64,000 nt of DNA from assembly GCA_946811185.2 (NCBI GenBank), contig OX328109.1:38920129-38984128 (forward strand), read 5' to 3'. Each line of letters starts with the position of its first letter. Position 1 is the first letter of the stretch. This document shows, in pieces, positions 1 to 12,300 of the stretch. Position numbers and translations under genes: made by a program. Source of the DNA: Hippopus hippopus (taxonomy: Eukaryota; Mollusca; Bivalvia; Cardiida; Cardiidae). The notes beneath the pieces were generated by a model. It did no database searches, was not told the origin of the DNA, and saw only the letters and a program-made list of their open reading frames with translations.

Positions 1-560
1 TCATGTTTACACCTCTAACAGTTTTTGAGTTATGCTCCTGACAAAATTGAAGTATAAAAAATTATAAAGGGCAATAACTCCTAAACTATGGGGCCAAAAG
101 TTATGGTTCTTGTACACTGCACTTCTCCTCAATGTCATCTATCAATATGTAAAGTTTCATGTTTATATCTCATGTACTTTTAAAGTTATGCACTAGACAA
201 AATTTAAGTAAGAAAAATAACAAAGGACAATAACACCTAAATTATGCAATCAAGAGTTATGTTTCTTGTGCACTGCACTTCTCCTTGACAGGATCTATCT
301 ACCTATGAAGTATCATGTTTACACCTCTATAGTTTTTGAGTTATGCTCCTGACAAAATTTAAGTATAAAGAATAACGAAGGGCAATAACTCTAGAATGAC
401 ATGTAAAGAGTCACATGCACAACTACACATCATAGAGATTCATTGTGGGAAGTTTGAACTTATTCCAATGGAAACTGTAGGAGGAGTTGCGCACACAAAA
501 AATTTTTAACGGACGGACGACCCAGGCCATAACATAATACGACCCTTCGGGCGTATAAAA
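1..560 (+). repeat. HINE/Helitron-like bivalve repeat with about 150-bp units
   Basis: Two to three units share GAGTTATGCTCCTGACAAAA, GGGCAATAACTC and CACTGCACTTCTCC. After AACGGACGGACGACCCAGG comes a terminal hairpin CGACCCTTCGGGCG and ATAAAAA. The left edge is outside the window. Confidence 0.6.
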
Positions 561-649
561 AGTAATACAACTTCTGATTTGCTAAACCAGTTGGTTAAGC
601 CAATCGGAGGTTGTGTTACTTTCAAATATGGTTCATGTGATACAAACTC

Positions 650-828
650 AGGGTCTGTACTCAGCAACCATTCTTAAGAACATTCTTAGTCTTAAACTAG
701 ATTTAGAAAGTAACACAACTTCTAATTGGCAAAACCATTTGGTTTAACCGGTTGTGTTATTTTCAATTTTAAAAAATTTTGACTAAGAATGTTCTTAGGA
801 ATGGTTGGTGAATACAGACCCGTAAGAC
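650..828. mobile_element. Palindromic MITE, CACCAACCATTC family
   Basis: It starts TACTCAGCAACCATTCTTAA and ends with the inverse CTTAGGAATGGTTGGTGAAT. It has an inner inverted pair, AAAGTAACACAACTTCT against GGTTGTGTTATTTTCAA. A half-copy of the inner palindrome precedes it at 562-632. Confidence 0.7.
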
Positions 829-829
829 T

Positions 830-1545
830 CTGGGTAATTATAAGCCCCTGTATGATACAGACTGACCTACTTGGCTTAGCAATAGTGAATGAAACAAGGA
901 AAGTACAAAGTAGAAAAAAAGTGAAAAAAAAATCTCATATGTATTTGTAAATTTTTTAATGAATCACAAGATCTACAATTGATTATTTAATTCACTTCAC
1001 GACTTTTTCACTGAAAATTAATAATTAAAATATGACAGAGATTTTGTAGATAAAGGAATTCAGACAAATCTTTACAAGAAAACTTACAAAGATAAGAATT
1101 GTGAATTTTGACCTCAGAAAGATGGCTTATGAAAACATATCCCTGGAATTGAACTCGGGGACCATCATCCTTGCAATCTAAAGGTCAGCAGTTTGATTCC
1201 CATCAGCGGTTGTCAACTTTGGGACTGTTCATTGGCCCACACATTCAGCACGAGTGCTGGTGTACTTTCCAGGAAGCAGAATTGAGAGGGATTAGTATAG
1301 GTTGCAAGAACTTGTCTCTCAATCAATGTAAAATAAGTATGTTTTAACTAATTTTTAACTAAAACATGAGAAGGACGGAGAAAGCACTAGTACCTGTAAT
1401 CAGTGTTTTCTCCCGTCCCCACCATACTGTATCATTTTAAAGACAAATCCCATCAATAGAGCAACATGAGCAAATACTTTCAACACAGAAAGTCTATGAT
1501 TTTGTCCACTGCTAGAAATAATTGTGCTATGAAAGCTCAATAATT
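830..1545. other. No gene seen; weak SINE-like remnant
   Basis: AT-rich. 1150-1345 has a tRNA-like B box (CAGTTTGATTCCC) and a GGAAGCAGAATTGAGAGGGA body that may be an old SINE; otherwise nothing recognised. Confidence 0.4.
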
Positions 1546-1547
1546 TA

Positions 1548-1773
1548 TTAATCTTTTACCGAACAATCCCGTGTCTTACCAACCCTACACCAGAAGGCCT
1601 TTGAAAACATTACTGGAAAAGTAGAAAACACCGAAAGCCAGCATTTTCTCCTTTACCCACAATGTTTCTACCCTTTCTGATATAAATCCTATCATTTTCA
1701 CCACATTCAAAGTCGCCTGGAAATGTTTTCAATCTGGAAATGTTGAGAATTTGGTTGTTTGGTAAAGAGTTAA
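1548..1773 (-). mobile_element. Hairpin MITE, family 1
   Basis: Ends TTAATCTTTTACCGAACAAT and TTGTTTGGTAAAGAGTTAA, with a decayed central hairpin (one arm GGAAAAGTAGAAAACACC). Confidence 0.75.
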
Positions 1774-1911
1774 ACTTGTAGTTTTCTCAGGGTGAAAATA
1801 ATATTCCACCTTCCAGCTAAAGTGACATAGGTTCAACATAGGCTGATGTAAATACAAGATCAAACTACAGAAAATACTGCTATGGCATGTAGAAAGAAAA
1901 ATATTTATTGA

Positions 1912-2130
1912 CAACTTTTGATGCCTCTGCCAATTAGATCACTTGTCTTGTAATTTACCAAGAGAATTAAGTCGTGCTCTACAAAAAGGGGGTATAACGC
2001 ATATGCAATATGCTGATAAAGAACACCTCTGCCAGTTAGATCACTTGCCTTGAAATTTACAGAGAGATCTGAGCCATGCTCTATGAAAATGGGGTATAAC
2101 GCATCTGCATAAAGCATCAACCAAGTTTAG
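1912..2130 (-). repeat. Dispersed repeat, GAGCATGGCTC family, duplicated
   Basis: Two adjacent copies share CCTCTGCCARTTAGATCACT and GGGGTATAACGCAT. Confidence 0.55.
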
Positions 2131-2174
2131 CCACTGCAATTGGCGCTAGCTGACCAAAGTCAAAACTTTCCTCT

Positions 2175-2335
2175 TACTGTATGTTCAATTTTCTGCAAGT
2201 CCAATAACCATTCTACCTCATAAAAAGGTTGTTAGACAAAATGGATTATATGGACCCATAAGTATGTGATGACTTGCTTGGTATAATGCAGAGTTGCATT
2301 AAACCTCCTTTTGCCACAGTGTTGCTTGATTGAAC
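2175..2335 (+). repeat. Dispersed repeat, TTAGACAAAATGGAT family
   Basis: TTCAATTTTCTGCAAGTCCA, GTTAGACAAAATGGAT, GACTTGCTTGGTATAATGCA and CTCCTTTTGCCA recur at 9205, 46540 and 50510 and in reverse at 8735 and 41415. Confidence 0.6.
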
Positions 2336-2492
2336 TGATTACCCTTGAATAAAACAGCCTCATGTTACAATAGTAATGCAATCTTACAACTTCTACTCCA
2401 TTTGCATACTTTATTTGTATTCTCAAAAGTTTACAAAGTGAAGATGGGTAGGCAATTGGAATTTGATTTTCTAAATCAAATTAACTGTCATA

Positions 2493-2719
2493 CTAACTCT
2501 TTCACAAATGACAAAAGTTTACACACTTCCAAATTCATAGCTGCTGCAGAAGACACATAAATTGAGGCTCAATTTATGAAACTTGACTCTACAAGGGTAG
2601 AAAGCATCGTGGAAAAAGAAGAAAATGCTGGTTGCCTTGATTTTCCTCTTTTCCTGTACGTTTTCTAAAGCTAAAAGCCTTCTTTTGTTAAAATACGGGC
2701 TTGTTTGGTAAAGGTTTAA
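2493..2719 (+). mobile_element. Hairpin MITE, family 1 (degenerate)
   Basis: Long arm with ACTCTTTCACAAATGACAAA, right end TTGTTTGGTAAAGGTTTAA; the hairpin has lost its symmetry. Confidence 0.65.
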
Positions 2720-2916
2720 CCTGATATCTTGCCCCTCATTAGCATACATTTGTAACATTTCAATCGGCCTTAGCAATTCCAACATAAGGACTAAGTTTTT
2801 ATTTTGAATGATATTATGCTTTCAGTTGTTTAATCCATTATCTAACAATTCCATGTTTTAACTACATTGAAGTGGAAAGCAGAAAATGCCAGTTACCAGC
2901 ATTTCCTGCAGTTCTT

Positions 2917-3145
2917 TTAACTCTTTACCAAACGACAAAATTTTAGACTTGTCCAAATTGAAAGCATTTCCAGACGACAAAATAAAAGTGACTCTAAAGT
3001 TGAAGCTTGACTTTAGAAGGGTAGAAAACACTGTAGGAAAAGGAGAAAATGCTGGTTACCAGCATTTTCTCCTTTTCCCACCATGTTTTCAGAAGCCTTC
3101 TTCCTCTGGGTCGTAAAAACCAGGGACTGTTTGGTAAAGGGTTAA
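2917..3145 (+). mobile_element. Hairpin MITE, family 1 (full, 229 bp)
   Basis: TTAACTCTTTACCAAACGAC at the left, CTGTTTGGTAAAGGGTTAA at the right. The hairpin is AAAAGGAGAAAATGCTGG, loop TTA, CCAGCATTTTCTCCTTTT. Confidence 0.85.
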
Positions 3146-3283
3146 CTTGTTATCTACCCTTTCTGAGCCAAGTTTCATAATTTGAGCCACAATCAATTCG
3201 TCATCTCCAGCATCCTTGAATTTTAATTTTGAAATTTTTGTCATCTAGTAAAGAGTTAACCCTTTGTTAAACAATCACATGTT

Positions 3284-3512
3284 TTAACCCTTTACCACAT
3301 GGCAAAATATAAGACCTATTGAAATTGAAAGCATTTGCAGAAGACAATTTCATAGTGGCTCAAATGACGCAACTTTTCTTTGATAGGGTAGAAAACTTTG
3401 TGGGAAAAGGAGAAAATGCTGGTTACCAGCATTTTCTCCTTTTTCCACAATGTTTTCAAAAGGCCTCTTCTTCAGGGGCGTCAAAAGGCATCATTGTGTG
3501 GTAAAGGGTTAA
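3284..3512 (+). mobile_element. Hairpin MITE, family 1 (full, 229 bp)
   Basis: TTAACCCTTTACCACATGGC to ATTGTGTGGTAAAGGGTTAA, perfect inner hairpin. A half-copy (3142-3260) joins it to the previous element. Confidence 0.85.
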
Positions 3513-3669
3513 TGGCAATGAGGAATTGGGCATTTGAAAGCATTGCTGGTAACCAGTATTTTTTCTCTTGCAACAATATTTTCTACTGTTTCAAGAACAC
3601 AGCCAGGCATTTTAGTTGCAATTATCGTAAAACTTTTTCTGCATGTCTTTACAGTGTGGATGAGTCTAA

Positions 3670-4015
3670 GATTCGGTAATGTGTGGTAAACGGTTCACTC
3701 ATTTCATAATATAAGTTGCTATTGGAGGTAATGCAGACTTATGATAAGCTCTAATCTTGGATCTACACTGCAGGGAAATTTTGCGAGATACTCTCAGTCT
3801 GGTCCAATTGGCTATGAAATTATAATATTTAGATTTAATTTAATATTTTTCTGAATGGGACTGTCTAAAGTTAATAATTTATTTAGCACTTAAAAGAATT
3901 ATCTTGTCATTAAATATTTCTTAAAATAAAAAAGCCCCCTCTTTTTTTTGAAAGAAGTTAACATTTATGACCATTCACACACAAAAAACATTGCAAACAC
4001 TAATGAAAATGAAAA
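3670..4015. other. Nothing recognised
   Basis: AT-rich unique-looking sequence with short A and T runs. Confidence 0.5.
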
Positions 4016-4017
4016 AA

Positions 4018-4478
4018 TAAACAAGAGGGCCATGATGGCCAAAAACTGCTCCACTGTCATCTAAATAAATACATGTATATCATGCCAAAATTAGCACTGG
4101 CAGTTAATCATAAGAAGTATGTATGGCAATAAATTTTCAGTAAAATCTATGACCTACAGGCTTGGGCCAATTTTGACCCCAGGGCTATAATATGTATATA
4201 GAGGTCTATCAGTTGAAGCTTTATGGCAAATTTCCCAGCTCTAGGCCTTATGGCTTGGGACAAGAAGATTTTTAAAGACTTCTTAATATTTTTCAGTTTT
4301 GTTGCCATAGCAATCAGTGTTTTTTAACCTAAATTCTTTGAATAAATTCTGCAGACAGATATGGCGGGATCATTTCTGTGAAGTTTCATCGAAATTGGAT
4401 GGATTGTTTCAGAGATGTTTGAAATAGAAGCTGACACACAGATGAACACATGGCAGACACAGGGGTGACAGGGCCACT
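4018..4478 (+). repeat. HINE/Helitron-like repeat, GGGCCATGATGGCC end
   Basis: It begins AACAAGAGGGCCATGATGG (a hairpin), the same end as the element at 58484-61102 seen in reverse. The body shows decayed units (AAGTTTCATCGAAATTGGAT). The right end is not clear. Confidence 0.5.
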
Positions 4479-4501
4479 GTCCTAAATGAACATACCACAT
4501 A

Positions 4502-4838
4502 GAAAGCCTTTACTGAATGACCCAATTTTGGACTTGTCTGAAACTTAAGCATATGCACATGAGAAATTAGCCATGGCTCAGATTTATGGATTTGCTTTTG
4601 GAACGGTAGGAACCATTGTGGGAAAAAAGAGAAAATGCTGGATTTGTCTTTACCTTGAGCAAGACAGGTTTAGAAAACATTGATGGAATAGGAGACAAAC
4701 CTGGATAACAGCATTTTCTCCTTTTTACAAAAATGTTTTCCATCCTTATACAAAAAATTCTTTCAATATAGCCATATTTAAATTTTCCTCAACAAGTGCT
4801 TTCACTTTTGACAAGTCCAAAACTTTGTTGTTTGGTGA
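4502..4838 (+). mobile_element. Composite of family-1 MITE fragments
   Basis: Long arm near 4510, one hairpin arm at 4616-4640, then a second short arm and hairpin (CAGCATTTTCTCCTTTTTAC) at 4690-4725. The end is TTTGGTGAAGAGTTA. Confidence 0.5.
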
Positions 4839-4849
4839 AGAGTTACATT

Positions 4850-5160
4850 TTAGTAAAAAGGCAGAAAAGACAGGGATGTGGAGGGACAATTATGGATCTA
4901 AACTAATAGTGATCTTTGAGGCAGAGGACACACAAATTTTTAAAGGCAAACCTGAGATTCAGTAATTTAGAGAGCAAGATATCCCAAATTTCGTATACCT
5001 GCCCCCCTTCAGAAATAAAGGGACAGTGTAGGTCACATACCAGACTGCCTAACTTGTTCAGTCTATTAGTCATGCCTCACTAAAAAGAAATCTAAATGAA
5101 AAGAAATTGTAGAAATTCAGCAATGTTTATCCAAAAACAACCCTGGATATGAAAGATATC
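4850..5160. other. Nothing recognised
   Basis: Unique-looking sequence; an altered MITE core with a repeated TGGTTACCAGCATATTCT follows at 5300-5345. Confidence 0.5.
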
Positions 5161-5394
5161 CATTCTAAACCAGAAAAAGAGTAAGACTTGCCCATATATT
5201 GAAAGCATTTCCAGATGCCAGTGTAAATGTTGCCTGCATGATGAGATTTGTCTTTATAATCTTTATATAAGGGTTTGAAAACTTGGAAAAGGACAATATG
5301 CTGGTTACCAGCATATTCTGGTTACCAGCATATTCTCCTTTTCCACCAATGTTTCCAACTAGAACTGTCACAGTCCAGAAACTGGTGTCTTGTC

Positions 5395-5625
5395 ACTGGA
5401 TGAGGGCAAAAGTTAAAAGGGCCAATAACTCCTGTAAAAAGTGACCAACTATTATGGATATTGCAGATGGACAAGTCTCCATGTTAGGAAGTCTTTCATG
5501 AAAAATTGAGCTAAATTGGTTGAGAACTGACGGAGGAGAGGAAGACACAAAATTGCATCTATGGATGTACAGACAGTGGGACAAACTGATTCCATTACAA
5601 CATCCCCCCTTCAAACTGCATGGGG
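5395..5625 (+). repeat. Fragment of a GGGCAATAACTC-type bivalve repeat
   Basis: AAAAGGGCCAATAACTCC, AGCTAAATTGGTTGAGAACT and the end region ACAACATCCCCCC recall the 3' part of the same class as 1-560. Confidence 0.45.
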
Positions 5626-5653
5626 GGATATAAAATCTATTCCTCAAAGGCTG

Positions 5654-5882
5654 TTAACTCTTTACCAAACCACAAAATTTTAGACTAGTCAAAATTGAAA
5701 GCATTTGCAGACGACAAAATGAAGGTTACTCAAGAACTGAAATTTGTTTTGGGTAGGGTAGGAAACATAGTGGGAAAACGAGAAAATGCTGCTTACCAGC
5801 ATTTTCTCCTTTTCCCAGTATGTTTTCAAAAGCCTGCCTTGTGAGGGTCGTTAAAAGTCGGGATTGTGTGGTAAAGAGTTAA
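5654..5882 (+). mobile_element. Hairpin MITE, family 1 (full, 229 bp)
   Basis: TTAACTCTTTACCAAACCAC to ATTGTGTGGTAAAGAGTTAA; the hairpin has a few mismatches (CTGCTTACCAGC). It lies about 270 bp beyond the UBE2L3 stop. Confidence 0.85.
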
Positions 5883-6153
5883 AGCATGTATATCCTTCAG
5901 TGTAGTTTGAACTCAAAATTCCTTACAGACCTACACAACCGTACTAGAAAATTGTTATATAACAACTGTAGTAATACAATACAAAGAGTGTTCTTTACAC
6001 TTGACACAAAAACATTTAGCATAACAGTTAATTAGAAAATTGACTTATTAATCGAATGGTTGTCATAGTAATTGACTCTCTTCATTTTTTTTTTTTTTTT
6101 TAAATCTTACTTCCCCATGTTTTGAGTATACACTTGATCACAGATGTAGGATT

Positions 6154-6308
6154 TTAAGCTGCTGGTCGTTTTTCGCTATGTTTCTTTGTGTATTCCTTTG
6201 CCTTTCTAATGAATATCTTCTGGTCTCTGTTGAATTCTTCCGCTATGTCTGCTCTCAACGGGTGTTCTGGTTCTGGCTCCTGAACTAAGTTGATGAGAGA
6301 CTCTATAA
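6154..6308 (-). CDS. UBE2L3: UBE2L3 exon 4 (stop)
   Basis: It supplies the last two bases of Val104, then residues 105-154 and TAA. It reads [20 protein letters not shown] and ends [10 protein letters not shown]. The acceptor is CTTTACAG. I saw no clear AATAAA just downstream; an 18-base T run lies about 50 nt past the stop on the plus strand. Confidence 0.95.
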
Positions 6309-9300
6309 CTGTAAAGATTAATGGATACTTTCTTCGTTTGGCCTTTGACCCTCTACAAAATAATCCCGTGCTTGTATAATCCTACAGAAGAAACCTTTGG
6401 AAAACATTGTGGGAAAAGAAAAAAAATGCTGGTAACTGCCATTATCTTCTTTTCATACAACTTCTTCTATCCTTTCAAAGACACAAAAACTCACATCAAC
6501 ATTTAACCCTTTACAACACAATCCCAACCTTTAACAACCTTGATGGAGAAAGCTTTTGAAAAGATTGTTGGAAAAGGAGAAAATGCTGGTAACCAGCATT
6601 TTCTCCTTTTCCAACAATCTTTTCTACCTTATTAAAAACAAATTTTGTCATAATGGCTACCTAAGTTTGTCATCGGCGGATGCTTTCACCTTATACCAGT
6701 CAAAAATTTTGTCATCTGGTAAAGAGATAAGTGAAATTTGATTGAGCATCCCCAAATGTGTTTAATTATACCCCCGCAAAGTGAATGTTTTCGGGGGTAT
6801 ACTGGAATCAGCCTGTCTGTCCGTTTGTCCGTCTGTGTACAAATAATTGCCTGTTTCTGTCAAAGCGCTGGCAGGGGTATTAACCCTTTCCCAAACAAGC
6901 CCTTATTTTTACATGTCTGCAGTACAAGTCTTTTGAAAACACTGTGGGAAAAGGAGAAATTGCTCGTAACGAGCAATTTCTCCTTTTCCCACAGTGTTTT
7001 CTACCCATTTGGAGAACTTTCTGCCATTTTTATCAAATTTGAAATTGTCGTCTGCAAACTCTTTGAGTTTGGAAGAGTCTAAAATTTGTCGTTCGGGAAA
7101 GGGTTAAGTCACATTCAGTGACAGCTCTAGTTTTCACAAGTCTGAAATTTTATTGTATGGCAAAGGGTTTAATCAGTACCCTCAGGAATAGATTTACAGC
7201 GGATTGCTTCTGACACATTATCACCCAACTCAGTTTTAGGTGTGTCCTAATTCTGAACATTTATTTTGCAAATAATAAATTAATTAGGACCAACGAAAAC
7301 AGTTTCAAAATCCCAACATCTGCATCTATACTACTGACACAGAATGTCCATTTTATTTCTTTAGCAGTGCAAGGGTTAAGGATTTAGCCTTTTAAACCCC
7401 CTCCCCCCTTTAATGACCCTGACATAAAAGACTATTAAAAACGTTGCTGGAAAATGGAGAAAATTCTGGTAACTAGCATTTTTTCTTTTTCCCATAATGC
7501 TTTCTACCCTAACAGAAAACGTACCAATTTCAAACTTGTCATTTGCAGATGTGTCATATGTGGAAGAGTCTGAAATTTGCCGTTTGGGAAAGGGTTAAGA
7601 CTAAGAGAGCGGATGAAATCCTAATTAGAATATTTTTGGAAATTTTTGTAGAATTAAGAAACCATGTTTTTGGGTACCTATAATGTAAGAAACGGAATCG
7701 AAACGAAACGCAACAAAACGGAATGAAACGAAACAAAACTAAACGGAATAAAATGAGAACGAAACCGAAAGAAACGAAACAAAATAGAACGAAACGAAAT
7801 GAGATGAAATCTAGTGATTTTTTCTTTAAAACTTATCTTTTTGTCTCAATGTATTGTTTTTCTGTCGTACCGTTTCTTATTGTTTTATCCCACGTTTTAT
7901 GTAAAGCACAATAACAATATGTTGCTGAATTTTTGCGATTATCTCATGGCTTAAAAATCTGGTCAGAGTCAAGATTAAGTACTTAAAATGATAACCCTCT
8001 ACCAGGACCTGTGACTTTGGAAGTTGCACAAAAATTTAACATATCTGGTGCAATTTTAAAGATTTGGCATGTAGGGAAAATTTAATTTTCTTTCTTCTCT
8101 TTTCTTCGGTCACTGTGGTATCATAGTACTATCACAGGGCGCCAGAATATGCCGAGCCTCGGTAGCACACTCGGTAGCATACTGGACTTGAAAACAAGGG
8201 TCGCTAGTTCAAATACTCACTCGACAAATTTCTTTTTGAGGATTGATGATAGTCACTGCGACAGGATTTATTCCTCACTCACCTCTGGTTAGCGATGGAA
8301 AGCAGCCAGTGGCTTGGGAAGAATATAATGCAAAGTACTGGTAAAAGGAACTGCAGGAAAACACAGATAGGTGCAATGCAGCGATTTTGTTTGGTTTGTG
8401 TTAGAGTTTAACGCCTTTTTAACAGGTTACGTCATATCATGGCGGTCAGTGACGCACCAATGTGTTTCCTGGCTTTTTCACACCAGTACTGACACAACTT
8501 TCTTCCCAAAGCCACTGACTACTTTTCTCACATGCATCAGAGGTGAGAGGCTGAAAATTGCCAGAAAGAAAGTTCTCCGCAACCAGGTATTGAACCCACA
8601 ACCTCCAGGTCACGAGTCAGATAGGCTAACCACTGAGCTACCCGTCCGGGCTCAATGCAGCGATACAACTGAAATAATGTTGGAAAGGGCGTTAAGCCTA
8701 AAGTCATTGTGGGAAAGGGAGAAAATGCTGGTGATGCTCCGTAATGCATGATTCAAAGCAAGTCATCATATAATCACGGGTGCATAATTTCCCTATTTAT
8801 ATAACAACCAACTGAATCACGAGGTACACTGGTCCTTTGACAAGTAGAATATTGACTAAATAGCAAACATTTTCAACCCAGATCAGCCTGCGTGGATTGC
8901 GCAGGCTGACCTTTTCTTTTTTTCTGCAATGCAGTGATACAAGTGAAATAATGTTGAAAAGGGCGTTAAACACTGTACAATAAACAATACAATCAAGTGC
9001 CGGAATTCAAATGAAATTCGCCTTCAATACCCTTAAGTATGCCTTCAAGATGCTTACGGGCTGAACCTTACTGGTATGGTTTTCTCCCAGATTTTTATTT
9101 CTTAATTTGAACCATGTTCTGTAAAAGGGGGCTTAATGAATCTGTAAAAAGTATCGACCTTGGTCAGCCTGCACAGTCCCTGTAGGCTGACCTGAGCCAA
9201 AACCTTTCATTATTGGTCAATTTTCTGGATGTCAAAGAACCAGAGTACTTCATGATACAGTGTGTTGTTATACAAAACAGATTTCATGTATCTGTAATTG

Positions 9301-12300
9301 TGTGAGGATTTGCTTGGTATAATGCATCACAGAGATGTATTAAGCCCCCTTTTGCCAGAGCATGGCTCATTGTATATTTTGTGTTCTATTTTTAGCTTTA
9401 ATAAGTCACTTTAATGAACGTCCAGGCATAACCTGTTTGATAAAGAGATGACTTCGGGTCTGAAAAGAGAAAATGGTAGGACCATACTTTAGAACTGCCT
9501 GAATGAGGCAGTTCTATCAAGCTCCAAAATCTGAATTTGGATGAGAAATTATCATTAAACATAAAAGAAAGCATTTTATTGCACAGATGTATTGACTTGA
9601 TGAGGCTTCACTGTACCAGTTGCAAAAGTCCTCCAATGCTCTCATCTTTATGGCACCTTTGTGTCTGGTATACAAACCAGCACAACATACATACATGTAG
9701 CTCAAATTGTTCAATGATGACCACACCTAATTTCGCAAGTACATGTATATCCATGGAGAGTAAGCCTACTTTTCACTAGGTAAAGTCCGCTTTTAAGAGC
9801 ATGTATTTCATAGGTATTTTATCAATGTTGGTGTATCAGTATTTTTCGGCGAAGCTGAAGGCTTTTGACTCCGCTTCTTGGGACTGATACAGAATGAATA
9901 GATGGTAATTTGCAATTGGTGAAAAAAATGTACACATAATTATCTTCAAAAGTGTTATCAAATAACCCAGTACTACTTTTCATCAAAACTAGAGGCGCTT
10001 GAGCGCCTGTATTGCTCCACAGGCCTGATATTTCTATAATGGCGAAAGGAAGTTTTTAACAATTATCATTCAATCCTGCATTTTAGCTCACTGAAGAAAC
10101 AATTTGGTAGACAACCACCATAGGAACTTACCTGCAAAACAACAATGAAATCCAATGAATAGTTTTAGAGAAGAAATTTTTCAAAGATTTTACTTTATAC
10201 CATAAAAGGAAAATGAGTCTCCCATAAAAGCCATGTTTTTTGACAGATCTTTTTTTTTTTAAGGAATTCTGTAAACCTGTATCTAAGGAACATTCCTGCA
10301 AAATAATAATGCTATCCAAATAGCGGTTTGGGAGGAGAAGATTTTTAAAGGTTTTTTTACTTTGGTTGCCATGGCAACCAGAATTCTTCATAGAACACAA
10401 TTATTTGATGGAATTTGCAAGAGGACCACCAAAGGAACATTCCTGTGAAATTTGGTAAAAATCCAGTCAATAGTTTCTGAGGAGAAGTTTTTTAAAGAAA
10501 AAGTTTACGGACGCACGCACGAACGGACGGACGGACGCACGACGGACACAACGCCATAATAGCTCACTGGCCTTCGGCCAGTGGAGCTAATGAAAAACAG
10601 TGAGGAAAAAGAGGCAATTGCTCGTGAGGTTACTTTTCATTATTTTATTTCCATATTATGCCACTAAAGAGTTTCAATATTCAAGTATCTCTTACGCTGT
10701 CTATCTTTATTGAAGATATTTCTTGTTTAAGGTGAAAGAATACACACGCAGAGAAGATAAATCCAGTCTAGAAGAAATCATCCGCAATTTCAAAGATAAG
10801 CCAATATCTTATCACCAATAAATGTACAGTATGTGTAATATAAAATACACACAAAACTTGCTCAGGATCTGACTGTAAGTTAGCATTAACTTATCTTAAA
10901 GTCGTCTTTTAGGGCTACTGTTAGTAACAATTTCTTTCTGTACTTTCAAGAAACCTCTATTTTTAAATAAATTCAACTAGCAGATAGCAAACTAGAAGGT
11001 TGCTTCCCCCGTAATAGTGCACAAAACTTTTGATGTACCCAGAAACCAAATAAATTGGTACACATGCCAGGGAAATAATCTCGTCTGAAAGAAATGATCT
11101 TCTTATCGCTCTTAGTCACAAGTAGAAAAATTAATTTCAAACCTAGGTTAAAAGTTACCATGTCGCTCGTTCTTTTTGTTTACTTTTTATCTTAATTTAG
11201 AATTTATTTTTCTGCCAGTGACTAACACTTGGACCGGCTGCACAATAACAGATTGACCTATTCACAATATTTTCTAGGGTCCTGCGTGGCTCAGTGGTAA
11301 AGTGTAGGACTCGTGACCTGGAGGCCCCGGGTTCGAGCCTCACTGGATCTACTGGGTTTTTCGTGGGAGTGTCCTTATGCAAGACAATTCAGAGCCCTAG
11401 CCCAGTACTGTTGGAACCCAAGAAATGCACAAATGCCGTGATATAACTGAAAATTGTTGAAAGCGGCGTAAAACACCATTCAATCTAGAATCATTCAATC
11501 AATCACAGTATTTTCCATATTATTAAAGGTATGGTTTAAATCTAAATGTATTTCAACAACAGTATTGTCTACGTTTGGTCGCTAATTGGCCTTAAACGTA
11601 ACAGGAATATTTCAGCAGAGAAATTCCCACTATCTAGCATTTACTGATCGAGCATCCAAGCTGCACTGCCGTGGACTCGAATACGTACTCGGTTATATCA
11701 ACATTAGAAATTACCCCCCTGGACCTTTTTCGATATTAGATCCAGGAAAAATATCTTCAATGCTGATTAGATAAGCAAATTTTCTATTTCGGCTATCCCA
11801 GTCACTAAGATTTTTTATGTATATCTGTTTCAAGCGAAAAGAAGAAGACGTTGGGTATAATTAGCCATGGTAAGTGACATAAGGTCTTCGAGGCCTCTAT
11901 TTGGGAAGAGAAATCAAAGTGACTGAAAGACAGACAATGCATGAAGAAAGAGGATATCTGCATAAATGTACAAAATATAAATAAAGACACTTTAGACTTT
12001 AATGCAAGAACCTCTGAAATCTGACGTAAAAGATTTTCCCAAACTGATCATTCCAGTCGCATTTAAAAATGGTAAATAATAATGCGACCACTGTCGGTCG
12101 AATAAGCATTCTAATTTGCCCGACATATAATGGATTATTGTAACCCATCATATTAAAATCTAACCTGGTTTCATTACCGGGAGTAGGTATTATCAAAAGG
12201 CCGAGCCTCGGTAGCTCAGTCAGTAGCGTACAGGACTTGAGAACAGATGGTTGCTGGTTCGATTCCCTGCTCTGCCAATTTCTTTTCGGGGATTGATGAA

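Noticed and set aside
2886..3504. Many short ORFs translating to [20 protein letters not shown] and the like on both strands
   Set aside because: They recur in every MITE copy and are just the translated hairpin; no real protein family.
7672..7815. Telomere- or satellite-like GAAACGAAAC array
   Set aside because: It is inverted at 12870-12980 and sits inside a defined terminus, so it is a transposon end rather than a satellite.
11281..11350. tRNA gene candidates (GTGGCTCAGTGGTAAAG with GGGTTCGAGCC)
   Set aside because: Box A and B are present but the cloverleaf is not complete and SINE bodies and tails follow; they are SINE heads.
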